In this document: one piece after another, positions 43,175-55,129 of the stretch | Layout of the letters: every line of letters starts with the position of its first letter | How positions within the stretch are numbered: the first letter of the stretch is position 1 | From: Linnemannia hyalina | Taxonomy: Eukaryota > Mortierellomycota > Mortierellomycetes > Mortierellales > Mortierellaceae | Direction of reading: 5' to 3' | Assembly: GCA_019671135.1 (NCBI GenBank) | Contig: JAHRHY010000001.1 | Coordinates: 3,844,001 to 3,908,000 of the forward strand | DNA: 64,000 nt | Notes under the pieces: generated by a model | Seen by the model: only the letters and a program-made list of their open reading frames with translations | The model's database searches: none | Told to the model about the DNA's origin: nothing | Translations under genes and position numbers: made by a program

Positions 43175-44774
43175 GGTATTGGATGGTGACACGGAGGGAG
43201 GAGTGTAAGGTCAGGGTTGATGTAGTGGTGAATGAGAGTAAGGCGAGCGAAAGAAGTGTGCGTGGTATTTTATTTTCTTGGTGAAAACACTGTCTATTTA
43301 TGGTTGAGCTCACTCCATATCAACCATACCTCGCGTTGGTCTGGCAACTGATGGGCATGGGCGAGGCACTATAATCAAACACAGGGGAATTGAATGTTGG
43401 CATTGACTTGAAATGAACAAAGTAAGAAATCTTCTGATGGACATTAAAAGTCAACTGTTGAACTGAAAAAGCGATATTGGCGAAGACATAAGAATACTGA
43501 CGGGAACAGATGTTAAGGGCGGATTGATCGATGCCAACAAGCATGGATCCCTACCAACAAGAGAAGTGACAGTATTGAAGGAGGTCAGCGAGGGCGATAA
43601 CAAGCGATGGGGAAAATTTCCGAATCAGTAGTACCGATAAGTTCAGGGACCGGCAAAGCAGCCAAAAAAAAAAAAGTAGATAGGGGTAACCTGGGACAAT
43701 GGGGCGAGAAAACACCAAGAAGACCAATGACACGAGAATATTCAAAATGGGATGGCATAAGTACAACCGCCTAGATTATACTAAGAAAAGGCCATGTCGT
43801 AAACAAAGGACAAAGAGAGGAGAAAACATGCGAGAGTAAGATCAGAGCAAAGGCTTCAATACAGACAACAGGAGGAACGATAAACAATGCAACGGTTGCA
43901 GAAAATGGCAAAAATGCATAGCAATGCTTAGCCTAGAAAAAAGCACAAGGGTAAATAACAGACCGTGAGACCCATGGTAAATGGCGAAGTCATGGAGTAC
44001 CACATGGCCAAGCAAAAGAGTGTGATAAGGAAATATATGCGAGGGTTAAGGTTTTTTAGATACGGCAAACGGGAGGCAAAACAGATGGATGGGCATTGCA
44101 GATGGAAAAATAATAAATAAAGCATAACAATGCATAATCGTCTCTTGGCGCACAGAAGATTTAGTTGGAAAGCTGGTATAAATGACGAAGAGATAGCACA
44201 ACACATTACCAGGAACACACGCCCCCTCCAGAGGCCTGGTAAAAGAAAGCAAAGTCTGGCGAAGAGGATAAGTGAGAATTCAGCATGAATACTAACGATG
44301 ACTCCTTTGGCGACAAGCGTAACGATGCCACAGGGAAATTCGCCGAAGGTGGGTATTGAACATGACAAACAATGAGTGACACACGGTAACTCATGGAAAA
44401 AAACTGCTGAGGTTAGGCCGGGGCCTTACAAGAACGAGGAGGACAACATCTCTGGGAGTGTGTGACCCGGGTCAAGAAGGTAGAGAGAACATTAACGATG
44501 GCGGAAATGTTGGCGAAGCTATGAGTCTGGCCAATTGGCCTAGGTTTGTCAAAAACGACACTTGGTAACGCTGACCATTGATTGAATTGACCTTTAGTGA
44601 ATTACATGCGATCCCACTATAAAATGTGCCTATGCCCGCTTCAAATTCAAACAAAACTATCAGGCCTTCTCTCTCATTGTTCACTCGTTCACAGCAGCCA
44701 TTCTAACAACCACTTTCCATTTCACAACATTCCACAGTTCATTCTCGATCCCCTCTCGATCCTTCTTCCTTAAC
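43175..44774. other. Shared upstream region of the two GTPase genes
   Basis: This 1.6-kb spacer lies between two divergently transcribed paralogous GTPase genes. A 146-codon hydrophobic frame on the minus strand (43928-44368) looks like chance. Direct promoter elements were not identified, except a possible TATAAAATG near 44620, about 155 bp before the plus-strand ATG. Confidence 0.4.
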
Positions 44775-45446
44775 ATGTCACATATAGAAGGTCTACCGTC
44801 TTGCAGCGTGATCCTCATGGGAAATCCTGGTGCCGGCAAGAGCGCGATCCTCAACGCTCTCGGAGGTGATTTTGTCAGCGGATTCTCCTTTATCGTAGGA
44901 AACCCGGGCTCCTCGAGGCAAACCGTCACGATCGGAGAGAAGACCCTTGAGTTGATCGACCTACCAGGAATCGCGGATGCCGGCGGCGGGGACACAATCT
45001 CCAACAACCTCAAGACGCTACAGGACACGTTGAACGGTTGCGGACAGGCCCTGCTCTTCTTTGTCATCAAGCCCAACAACGGACGGATCGCACCTGAGGA
45101 CTTTGCCGTCTTGAAGACCTTGCTCACGAAACTCTCTATGAGCCCCAGGATCGGCCTCTTTGTGACCCAAGTCAGGGATGACCATATCACCCTCCTCGAC
45201 ACGGAAAATTACCGCAAGACTGTCTTGCAGATGCTGAAGGACAGCGGCGTCGACACTCTGCATCTGGAAGCGAATCGATGGTCCATCTTGCGGCAGCATC
45301 AAGAGAAGGGATTTACCCAGCAAGAGAAGAGGACTATTCAAGACTATGTCTGTTCTTTTGTCCCAGGAAAAGTCAGAGTGGAGAATCTCTGGGAGAGGAT
45401 CTTTAGACAGATCGTCTCCTTTTTCCAGTCACTTTTTGGAATTTGA
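44775..45446 (+). CDS. AIG1/GIMAP-like P-loop GTPase (B)
   Basis: A single exon encodes 223 residues. G1 is GNPGAGKS at residues 16-23, G3 is IDLPG near 60-64, and the switch I region has SSRQTVTIG. The expected base-specificity motif is replaced by LFVTQVRDD. The protein lacks the N-terminal extension of GTPase A, but it has a C-terminal amphipathic, aromatic helix (ENLWERIFRQIVSFFQSLFG) that could attach it to a membrane. Sequence and gene pairing show that A and B are paralogs. Polyadenylation-type sequence follows within about 90 bp. The function is unknown. Confidence 0.78.
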   Translation: MSHIEGLPSCSVILMGNPGAGKSAILNALGGDFVSGFSFIVGNPGSSRQTVTIGEKTLELIDLPGIADAGGGDTISNNLKTLQDTLNGCGQALLFFVIKPNNGRIAPEDFAVLKTLLTKLSMSPRIGLFVTQVRDDHITLLDTENYRKTVLQMLKDSGVDTLHLEANRWSILRQHQEKGFTQQEKRTIQDYVCSFVPGKVRVENLWERIFRQIVSFFQSLFGI

Positions 45447-45725
45447 ACGACAACATGACAGTAAAACAGTAGTCTTGATTTGTAGTACGAACAGTTGGTC
45501 ATAGGGGAGGATGCATGTACTCAGTTTGAACAGAAAATATAAAGCTGCAAAATGCACGCGCACACTTGCACGCTAGAGGAAACATGTCTTCTCCGCAGTG
45601 CAGGCCTTCTAGGTTGAAATAGTTTACCTTGTAGCATCCTTCCTTAAGCCAAAAACAGATCCATGTTTCAAGGATGTGCTTTATTGTTAATGTCGGTGCT
45701 GGTCTTGTGCTAGTTCATAATGTCA

Positions 45726-46876
45726 TTATGCCATAACGATCATCTGTGCGCGTGGGGTCAACTTGGCCTCCTCCAGAGTTAGCTGCAGGGTTTCATCCTT
45801 GTAGACACTATTACGTCGATATACAATACGATGTTATGTCAGCTTCAATCATGTTTCATGGAAATCCCAAGCAAGACAAAAAAAACGACCTGATTGAAAA
45901 ACTTACGTTTTGGGAAAGTTGGTCATGAGGGTGAACCCTGGTGCCTTGACGCCTCTTGCATCCAAGTTTGCTTGCACAAAATCCCGCACCCTCTGGAGGG
46001 TGTGCTCAGGTTCAAAGTCGCCACGGATCGAGGTGCCATCCAATATGCGGACCTGAATCTGACAGCTGCCTCCAGGTCCCTCCACGGTCTTGATCTCCTT
46101 GCCCTCATGGGTGCTGTTGCCGATCAGTCCTGTCTTGGCAGAGGTTGCTACAAATGCAATACTCTGGAATAGTTTCGTGGCCAGGCTAACGATGCCTGAG
46201 GAAAGGTGACCGACGGCGATCAAAAGTCGGACGTGATATGGCGCATTATCCAGATTACCCTTCTTTTGAACTGCTGGTGATGCCTTGGGAACATTGCTAC
46301 CACCGCTTCCTCCGAGGGTTTGTCCGCCGCCGCTGAAGGATGAGCCTCCCTCATAGGATTTGATGTATCCCTGGATTTTGCCGACATCCGCGCCGACAAC
46401 ACGAGCCACCTCGGAGCGGTTCTTGAAGAAGAGGATAGTGGGCATGGAGGTGACTTTGTATATTCCTGCACAGTCCTGAGCCTTGTCTACATCGACTTTG
46501 GCAAAGATGGTAGAGGTGTGCTTACGCTCTAGTCCCTCCAGAATCGGCGCCAACGTTTTGCAAGGTCCGCACCTAGTTATAATGGACGGGTGATAACGTT
46601 AGACGATGCTGTTGTAGCAGATATTTGTCTTGCTGTGCCAACTACTCGTAAGAGTGTTTCCTGATTTCTGTGCATACCATGTGGCAAAAAAGTCGACGAC
46701 GACCTACAGGAAAAAGAAAAAGGTGTGAAGATGGAAGAGAACTGTCAGCATGGTTTGGAGCTGTCCCGCAATGACTTGCGCCATGGTCGTGTTGTTCAAG
46801 AAAGATGCCGTACCAGCTTGGAGCCTGCGGAGGAGAGGGTACTGTTGAGTTCTGCCTGAGAGCTGATGTTCTTCAT
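45726..46876 (-). CDS. Thioredoxin-UBX domain fusion protein
   Basis: Four exons (46876-46814, 46703-46678, 46572-45907, 45807-45726) join in phase and give about 278 residues. A complete thioredoxin domain covers about residues 1-105: VVVDFFATWCGPC has the active-site WCGPC at 30-34, and the cis-proline is in TSMPTILFF. A Gly/Ser linker and a middle part (PYHVRLLIAVGHLSSGIVSL) follow. The last 80 residues form a UBX domain, with CQIQVRILDGTSIRGDFEP, TLQRVRDFV, the TNFPKTVY turn, and LEEAKLTPRAQMIVMA at the end. UBX domains bind Cdc48/p97. The 26-nt exon 2 is small but codes for the conserved strand before the active site. The likely role is redox or disulfide chemistry recruited to Cdc48. 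Confidence 0.88.
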
Positions 46877-47152
46877 AGTTGTGGGTGTGTTGGTAGTTTT
46901 GAGTGTTGAGTGTGTGTGTATGGAAATGTAATGATGGAAGGTGCGAAGCGAACGGGATGTGAGCAAAATGGAGCTGTGGAATAGAAAAAATAAGGGACAG
47001 AGAAGACAGCCAAGAAGTGAAAGGGTGGGGAAGCGACCTTGCTTATTCCAACATTTCAAATCAGGGAGGGTCACTAATTAAACACCAAAGAAGAAGAATG
47101 TTGTTGGTTCCTCTTCTTCAATTCATTCACACCTCAGGACTCAAAAGCGGCC
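46877..47152. promoter_or_regulatory. Divergent promoter of thioredoxin-UBX and TatD genes
   Basis: Only 276 bp separate the two start codons, so both genes must share this upstream region. No particular element was recognised. Confidence 0.5.
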
Positions 47153-48739
47153 ATGCCCCCAAGACTCATCGGTGAGATCATCTACCACAAGGAACAAGGA
47201 CACTGGAAAACAAGACAGAGTTGTCAGCAGGAGTCAAGGAACAGGAAGGCAACGTCTCTACTACTATTGGTTTATCTTACAAGTGGATACATTCTTCTGC
47301 TACTATCCGTGAATAGACATTGGGATCAACCTCACAGACCCCATGTTCCGTGGGCTGTACAACGGAAAGCAGGCGCACGTAGGTAATGAAAAGACACATA
47401 TATCATGTTAATGGAACGTATCTTTGGACCTGAATCCATGGCAGTTGACTGATCTGACAACTTCTACTTTCAAGATGATTTGGCACAAGTGCTCTTTCGT
47501 TCAAAGCGCGCAGGAGTCGATCGTATGATTGTCACAGCAGGAAACTTGAGCGACTGCAAGGAAGCACTGGATCTTGCCAAGAATCACGGTACGTGACGCT
47601 TATATAACCATCTGCCAGAGCGATGGATATGTTTGAACCGACATTTCGAACCAACAACAGCAACTGATACAGTCTTTGACGCCTTTTTCTAGACGGGTTG
47701 TTCATGACTGTCGGATGCCACCCAACGCGCTGCTCCGAGTTTGAGAGCCACCCTGATGGACCAGAGGGTTACTTCAAGGCCCTGAAGGCATACCTCGACA
47801 ACCCAGAGACAAAAGGAAAGGTCGTCGCTATTGGCGAGTGTGGTCTCGGTAAGGATCAATTGTCGAAAATAGGTCTTTTGCGGCGATGCTACCACGGATC
47901 GTACACAGTGCTGCTTATAACATACGAATTATACGTTTTCTTGTACTAGACTATGACAGACTTCATTTCTGCCCAAAGGAGACTCAGCAAAAGTACTTTG
48001 AGCGCCAATTCGACCTTGCTGAGTCGACTCGCCTGCCGATGTTCTTGCACAACCGCAACACTGGAGAAGACTTTGGGAAACTAGTTACGCAGCACAGGTC
48101 GAGGTTCACACATGGAGTAGTCCATTCGTTCACAGGATCTGTCGAGGAGATGCAGCAATATCTGGATCTGGGCTTATACATTGGTATCAATGGATGGTAA
48201 GTTGAGGCACCAAGTATGCACTATTGAGTGGTGCATCTTTGGAGCATGGAGGTAACTAACTAACGCGGATCGAACTGAATTTTTATGCTGTGGTAGCTCG
48301 TTAAAGACAGAGGAGAACTTGAAGGTCGCTGTTAGTGTGCCTCTAGAGAGATTGGTGCTGGAGACTGATGGACCTTGGTGCGATATCCGCCCTACCCATG
48401 CCTCATTCAAGCACTTGTCAAAAATGACGCCAGATCAGCAGGCTATCTACAGCCCTCCTTCCAAGAAGAAGGAAAAGTTTGAGTCTGGGTTGATGGTCAA
48501 AAACAGGAACGAGCCCTGCACCATGGGGTACGTTTTGCTTTTCCTGCTAATTCATATATACGCGAGATCAATGTATGATTTCTAACTACTACGTTTTTTT
48601 CTTTTCACTCAACAGACAAGTGCTTCATGTTATGGCGGATCTACACGGCATGGACCCCGATACCCTTGCAGACATTGTGTACAAGAACACGACCAAGGTC
48701 TTCTTCCCTGACAGTGCTGAAGACAGCGTGTCAGTGTGA
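47153..48739 (+). CDS. TatD-type metal-dependent DNase (TATDN1-like)
   Basis: Seven exons (47153-47171, 47317-47382, 47475-47588, 47693-47848, 47950-48196, 48297-48527, 48616-48739) join in phase and encode about 318 residues. TatD enzymes are TIM-barrel nucleases with 3'-5' exonuclease or AP endonuclease activity. Family landmarks appear in order: IDIGINLTDPMFRG, HVDDLAQVLF, MTVGCHP, AIGECGLDYDRL (metal-binding Glu), LHNRN, GVVHSFTG and LETDGPWCDI (metal-binding Asp). The length is close to the usual 300. Exon 1 codes for only six residues and was accepted because the phase and the MPPRLID start match the family. It is likely involved in DNA repair or apoptosis-like DNA degradation. Confidence 0.88.
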
Positions 48740-49178
48740 ACAAGTGCGTGTGACTGTTGCACAGCTCGCAAATGAACTGTGCGAAAAAAAACAAAAATAA
48801 ATCGACAAAGCGCGTCAACCTTGGACTGAACGCACTCACCCTCTGTTTTTGTTGTCTGTTCTTTCGCTCCACCCACCTTCCTTTCCTTCCCTCCTCTCCC
48901 ACACTTGGACCACTTCCTTAATCTACCCTTCCTTCGACAATCAACCCCGCCATCTCTTCCTTGGCTAGCGCACCCAGTGTCCGAGGGAGACGAACACTCA
49001 TCCTCACCCAACTCCCCCTCACACAATGGTAACCCTCTCTTCGACAACGAAAAGGAACGCCACCATTCCCCAGGCACCAAAATGGCAACCTGAATGAACA
49101 AGCTACCTTTCAAAGCACTGACACTAGGTTGTTTTTTTTGCGAATTCATAGGTGCAACCGACCAAGCTGGCGCAACGC

Positions 49179-52100
49179 ATGAAGAAGGACGGTGGCTCCT
49201 CGACAACCAATGGAGATTCAAAAAAGCGGAAAGGCTCTCTCAACACCGTGTGGGGCACCGCCGACTTTGATGGATATGGCGTCTACGGTGTTGGCGACCA
49301 CAGTGACGAACAGGACGAGAACAAGGATACCGGCAACACCGATCCAGTCCCCACTCCACGCAAGAGGAAATCTGGAGGAGCCAGTGGTGGCGGAGCCAAA
49401 ATTGGTGGCGCCGAAGTCAAAACAAAACAGCCCCGGGAGGATGCCCCGTCAAAAAAACAGAAATCAGGAACAACTATATCCAACCCACCTGTCAATACGG
49501 CCTTTCTCAACTACTTCAATAAGGTCCACGTCAACGATCCCAAGAAACTCAATGAGTCGGCATCACGTTCATCAATTCCAACACCCTCACCACCTTCAGC
49601 ACCACCTCGGACAGCCTCAGAACACCGGCCCACCATGTCCTTGAAGAAGATGTTTGACCTGCCACCACCGCCGAGCTCGCTACGACCAAAGGAGACGCCG
49701 ACAAAGACGAATCCTCAGGAGGTTGCTAAAAAGGCGATTATCGAATCTGTTGACCTGACGGATGAAACGCCACCATCATCAGGAAAATCCAGTCCGCCTG
49801 ACTCTGAACCAGCACTGCGGGGGACAGGAGAGAAGAACGACAACGTCACCAGATCCACCGCCAGCGTGAACGAACCAGGGATGGACAAGCCAGCGACAGA
49901 GATGATGGACGTGGACGACGATGCGCCAGCCCAGTCTACGCCAGTCCAGTCCAAAAAGCCCGCAACCAAACCTCGATCAAGAGCAACGACGTCCAAGAAG
50001 GTTGTCCTCAGTGAAGAATTGGAGGAGAGCCCAAAGACAACACCAGCCAAGGGATCAAGAACCAAGAAGCGGAAACCAGTAACAATAGATAAACAGGGAT
50101 TAGAGACCAAGATCGATGACGCGTCTGAGGCACCAGACGAAGACCCACCCAAGGAGGATCCTCCCAAGACTCGATCGATGCTTGAGTTTTTCAAGGTCCA
50201 GCCAAAGCCAGATGTCAAATTTGCGGATGGTCCACAACACAAGGCGCCAGTAGGAACAACTATCGGCGAGGAGTCAAAATTGGCAACAACAAAAGCAACA
50301 GCAACAGAGGACGAGGACCAGAATCGGACACCGATGTTCAGTCGTCCTCAGTGCCATCCTTCGAAGCCCATAACCTCTTCGTCTTCCGCTGCAATCGAGA
50401 GCACTGTGACAACACCAATCGATGAAACGCTTAAAGAAGACATCAGGAAGGTCGCCGTGAAGGAACCAGCGCCATTGACCGATGAGGTGACATCCCCAAG
50501 TCATTCGGAGAAGCCAGCTCAGCCGCGACGACGCAGACTTGTTAGAGCCAGCCAACTTCAGCACAACTATAACGAGTCTTCGGGCAGTGATGAAGAGCAG
50601 GAAGGGCCAGTCCAGACTGCACGTCAACGACGCGCACCCAAGAAGCACAAGCAAGATGCCGGGGCTGAGCGGGACACTGACCCTTTGCCAGAGTCTGAAC
50701 CAGAGCCAAAGCCAGAGTCCGAACCGGAGCCCGCTCATGTTGCCAGATCCAGACAATTTCTCAAGTCGTACTTTGGGAGCACCAGCTCTCTGCCGCCCAC
50801 ACCCAAGGCACCCACGGATCCCGTTCCTGAACCCAATGGCGAGTCCAAGCTCTTTGATCTCGGCGTGACACGGCCCGCACAGAAGACGTACTCCAAGAAG
50901 TCCGCCCCGGTCACGAAGAAGAAGCTTCAAAAGAAACGCTCGGCTTTTTCGGGAAGTGATGAACCGGGATCCGACTGCGACAGCCGTTCAGACGACGATC
51001 TCTCTGACTTTGAGATCAAAGTGAACGAGACGCCGGACCCCAATCAAAAGTCCATCAGTTCCATGTTCGCCAAGGCACCTCCACGTCCAGCATGGGCCCT
51101 ACCTACTGTCAAGTCAGAGCCACGAAGGGAATTGACGTCACTGTCGCAATCGCTACTCTCAGGAGGACTTGTTAATATGGGCAACACCTGCTATCTAAAT
51201 TCCGTTCTCCAGGCCCTTCGCAACACCGCAGGATGCACCGACACGCTCTATTTGATGATGCAACGGATCCTGGATTTGGCGGAGGAGAGAGGTCGAAATC
51301 TCAACTCGGGAGTTTACAGGTGGAGGATTTTTGCGCAGGTCGTCACGATTTTTCAGGAGCTGGATGACAGGGAGCGCCGGAGCGAGGCGGACCAAATTTA
51401 CGAGAGGGCCTACTGTCCGAAACAGATCATCGAGACCCTTCGGTAAGCCTCGCAAGAACGGAGTTCCTATATTATCCCTCCAATGGACGTGTATCTGTTT
51501 TAACCACATTATTCTGTTTTTATTTCTTACGTACAATAGTGGTGGGAATTCGCAGTTCAACACTTCAGGACAGCAGGATGCACCCGAGTTTCTGCTCTAC
51601 CTGATCAGCCATTTTGACGATATCCAAAAGTCAACTCAGAGGATGGCTACCAAAGCAGCTGATGTGCAGAAGGCCAACACCGAGACTGAAACCAAGATTG
51701 AGACCAAGATTGAGAACGAAGCCGCTCCTTTGACTGAATCCTCGTCAATGACCCCACCTCCATCGTCGACCTTATCTACGAACTCATCTTTGTTCTCATG
51801 TCCGACTACATCCACGGTAGCGACATCGTCATCCGCAGTTTGGGAGCCTGTGAACGACCTTTTCCAGATCAGCACGGAGCGCGTTCAAGTGTGTGCCAAA
51901 TGCAACAAGGTGACGACCAAGAACGACCGCGACTTTGATCTGACAGTACAAATCGATACTGCGAACCCGAGATTGGTCCGCGATCTGGAATGGGGCGTCA
52001 CGGACACGATGAAGCAGGAAGTCACGACGGAGGACAACAAGCGGTATTGCGAGCGGTGCAAGACCAACGAGCACGCCCACATATCGAATTTTTTTACGTG

Positions 52101-52820
52101 GTTGCCCAAGATTATGATTTTGCGGCTCCAGCGGTCCAACTTTATGCAGGGCGCCGTCAAGATCCCGAATGGCGTCGCGTGTTCGCAGCGGATGAATTTC
52201 AGGCAGTGGATGTCGAGTACCTACCAAGGTGACCATCCTGACTATGGTAAGTGCTGATTTCTTTATATGGTTTGCGCATGTGTTTTGGGTGTCCATAGAT
52301 CCAACTAACCATTTGTCGGTGTATTGAACGTACTCTAGAACTATGCGCTATTATTGTACATCGTGGTCGGGAGATCTTTGCTGGACATTATTTTGCCTAC
52401 ATCAGAAAAGATGTTGAGATCGAGACAAACATTACTGAGCCCGACGGAGAGTCATGGACGGAAAAGAAGTCATACAGCTGGTAGGTGGCTATTGTCGTCG
52501 GCCTTGTCGTGGTGCGGACAAAATTATCTATTTGGGCTAGAACACTAACGCATTGCCAATTGACAATTTGGACTACTAGGCTCAAGTACAACGACTCGGC
52601 CGTGGACCCGGTATCGGATGAAGAGATGGAAAAGCTCTTCTTGGGAAATGTCAAGAAGCAGAAACCGACAACCTCCAGTAGCAGCGGCGGTAGTTCAACG
52701 GAGAGTAACAAGGCTCATCTCTCGGGAGAGGACAAGATGGACCTTTCGGCTCTGATGAGCATCCTCGACAAACATGTCGCCACTCCCTACGTGTACCTCT
52801 ACCGTCGTCTCGACACCTAA
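49179..52820 (+). CDS. USP-family ubiquitin hydrolase, USP1-like
   Basis: Exons 49179-51442, 51540-52246, 52339-52480 and 52580-52820 join in phase and give about 1117 residues. The first 660 residues are disordered and basic/acidic. The C19 peptidase domain follows: Cys box GNTCYLNS (residue about 670), QQDAPEFLLYLI, a zinc-binding pair of C-x-x-C motifs (VCAKC and YCERC), the His box GHYFAYIRK and the closing LKYNDSAV. The layout recalls USP1, which removes ubiquitin from PCNA and FANCD2, but the assignment is inference. An acceptor just upstream (49151) suggests a short first exon; ATG at 49026 followed by GTAACC would be in phase and add ten residues. The disordered part holds five similar aromatic motifs. 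Confidence 0.83.
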
Positions 52821-52989
52821 TTAATGTTGTTTACTTTCTTCTTTGCCTGTTCAAAAACTTTGTATCATATCACATTGTAACACTACATCTAAGCGAATAA
52901 GACCAACTCTTTATTCTCCTGTGCATATTGAAAGAATTGTTGCAACGGAGTCAAGTTGCTTGTATGTGGCAGGAAAAGACAGGGTTAAT

Positions 52990-54910
52990 TTAATTGCTGG
53001 CAGCCAAGAGCTGCACAACCTCCAGCATCAGGCTGTAGCAGTCCGGGTGGTTCCTGTAGTCCTTGAAGGGGTCAGCATCCTTGGCGAACATGGTGGCCCG
53101 GGACTTGACCATAAAGGCAAGGGCGGGGGCCTTGATCCGCGGGTAGCGAGGAGCAACATTAAACAGGATCCGCGAAACATTGCCTGAATTCAAAGACAAT
53201 TCTACCTTTTGCTGACAGAAGAACGCCAGGTCGGAAATTCCGTACAAGTCAGCCGCCAGCATCAGCTCCTCGTATATGGTTGCCTTTCCAGTGCCCTTTG
53301 GATTGTAAGTGACCCATTGCGCGACCTCTCGGTCTTGCTGCGAGGCGCCATTGGTCACAGTGCGGTCGGTGCTATCGGTGTTGTTGGGTTTGGTGCTACT
53401 GAAGATAAAGCGATCAGCGCTTGGGGTCAGGTTGATTTCGCCGGTGTAGATGTATTGGAGTAATGCCAGGAAGACGTCCAAGGACACTTGATCGACCACA
53501 AAAGTCAAAGTCCTGGGCCCCGCCCCTGGAGCTGTCTTGTCAGATTTTGTGGTATTAGTGGTTGCGGTCGCCTCAGTAATAGCGTCTGCCGGCTTCTCCT
53601 TCTCTGCGGTTGCCGATTCCTGCTTGTCGTTAGTCTCAGTCTTGACGGTGGCGGCAGTGACTCCACCCTCAACAGCTCCCAGCTCACATTCCAGCTCAGA
53701 CAGATCTACAGTCTCAGAGAAATACAGGTCGCCAACAGAGCCGTCAGCCTGACTTCCAATATCCGTGAATGACGTAATACTGCCAGTTTCGTCCTCATGA
53801 TTCGACAAAGTCCGCGTCATTTTGCCCACGTCTACATTCTCCTGCCGAGCTCCAGCAGGTGTAGTTGCTTTCACCGCGGCATCAATAACTGCTTTTTGTT
53901 GAGAGAAAGAGGAGGTCGCAGCGGCAGCATCGGAAGCAGCCTTTTGGACAGCATCGTCGATCATCTTGGCAAAGACCTTACTCTGGCTCAAAACAACGCG
54001 GTGAGCCCATAGACCCACACCGGCAGCGTCGCGGTCGTTAGGAAAGACAAAGCATATATCAACAGAGTGAGGGTCCTTGAGGAACTGAGGCAGGATGTAA
54101 CCGCTTTTAGGTTGAGGGGGTAGAGGTGTGCGAGCAAGGTTCGGGGCAGTCGAGAGGACGATATGGAACTCGAACGCGTGTGTGGCTGTCGAGACCTCGT
54201 CCAAATCAATCGTTCCTGTAAAGACAGATTTTCATGCAAGGAAAACCATTGGTGTCGGAACATTAGTCTCTATGATGTAAGCCTTTGCAGCAAAAAAAAA
54301 CAAAAGACGTGGGAACACAAACAAAATAAATCGAGATTGCAGTACCTTTGATGGCCTCTCCATCAAGAAGAGCATTCTCAGCAATCGGAAAAGTGAAAAG
54401 TCGATGAGGATGCTTCATGGGGATAAACGACATAGACTTATAATGTCGAATATCAAAATCCGTTTCTGAAGAGGTCGTCTCGTCCTGTTCGTTGTGCCAC
54501 GAGAGCGCGACCTCAATCTGACCATCCTTGTGGGCGGACACCAAGCCGTCCTGCTGCTGCTGTTGCGAATATTCGACTTTGATGAACCAGTTGGAAGAGT
54601 CGTCAGTGCTGGCCTGGGCCGTGGTGTTGAGGTAGGTTGTGGGTTCGACGAACGAGTAGCGGCTCCTGACGGATAGGGTCAGCTCTTGGATTTTTGGTAT
54701 CCCATAGACGGTGGTGTCGAATGTCGCGATTGGAGTGGGTACGGCTGAGGCTGATGCGATTGGGGATGCCGATGCTGTGGTTGCAGTGAATGAGAAGTTG
54801 ACGGGTGCTCCGAAATAGGAGCTTGACGCCCCCGTGCATCGGGACTTCCGTGCTTTTTGGAGCGGGGAGCTCGAGGCTCCTCCGAATGACCCTGAGGGCG
54901 TGAAGAACAT
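52990..54910 (-). CDS. BTB/POZ domain protein with MATH-like N-terminus
   Basis: Two exons (54910-54346, 54215-52990) join in phase (EAIKG|TIDLDEV) and encode about 596 residues. Residues 65-230 are MATH-like (ELTLSVRSRYSFVE, WFIKVEYS, QIEVALSW, HYKSMSFIPM). The BTB domain starts at about 245 with DICFVFPNDRD and WAHRVVLSQSKVFAKMI. A Ser/Thr/Ala-rich insertion of about 130 residues then interrupts the BTB fold before TFVVDQVSLDVFLALLQYIY, a layout I recognise from fungal BTB proteins. The C-terminus has BACK-like helices (EELMLAADLYGISDLAFFCQ). MATH-BTB proteins are adaptors of Cul3 ubiquitin ligases. The gene ends 170 bp from the USP stop, in convergent orientation. Confidence 0.8.
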
Positions 54911-55129
54911 TGTCGGGAGTGTTTGTGCGATGTTTGTTGTTGTTTTTGGCGAATGTACGTCGCGTAGGTGAGTTGTGTGTTGTTTTGTTTGTGGAACGAC
55001 ACGAAGAAGAAAAAAAAGAGAATAGGAGAAACGCTTTAGCACCCATTTATATGCATTTGTTGGTCTCGGACTAGATATTTAGGTGGACATGTTCTACATC
55101 ATGGCCTGCATGGTCTCCGCATCGCGCTG

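Noticed and set aside
43928..44368. 146-codon hydrophobic frame between the two GTPase genes
   Set aside because: Cys/Phe/Leu-rich translation of AT-rich DNA with no family resemblance and no splice or promoter support.
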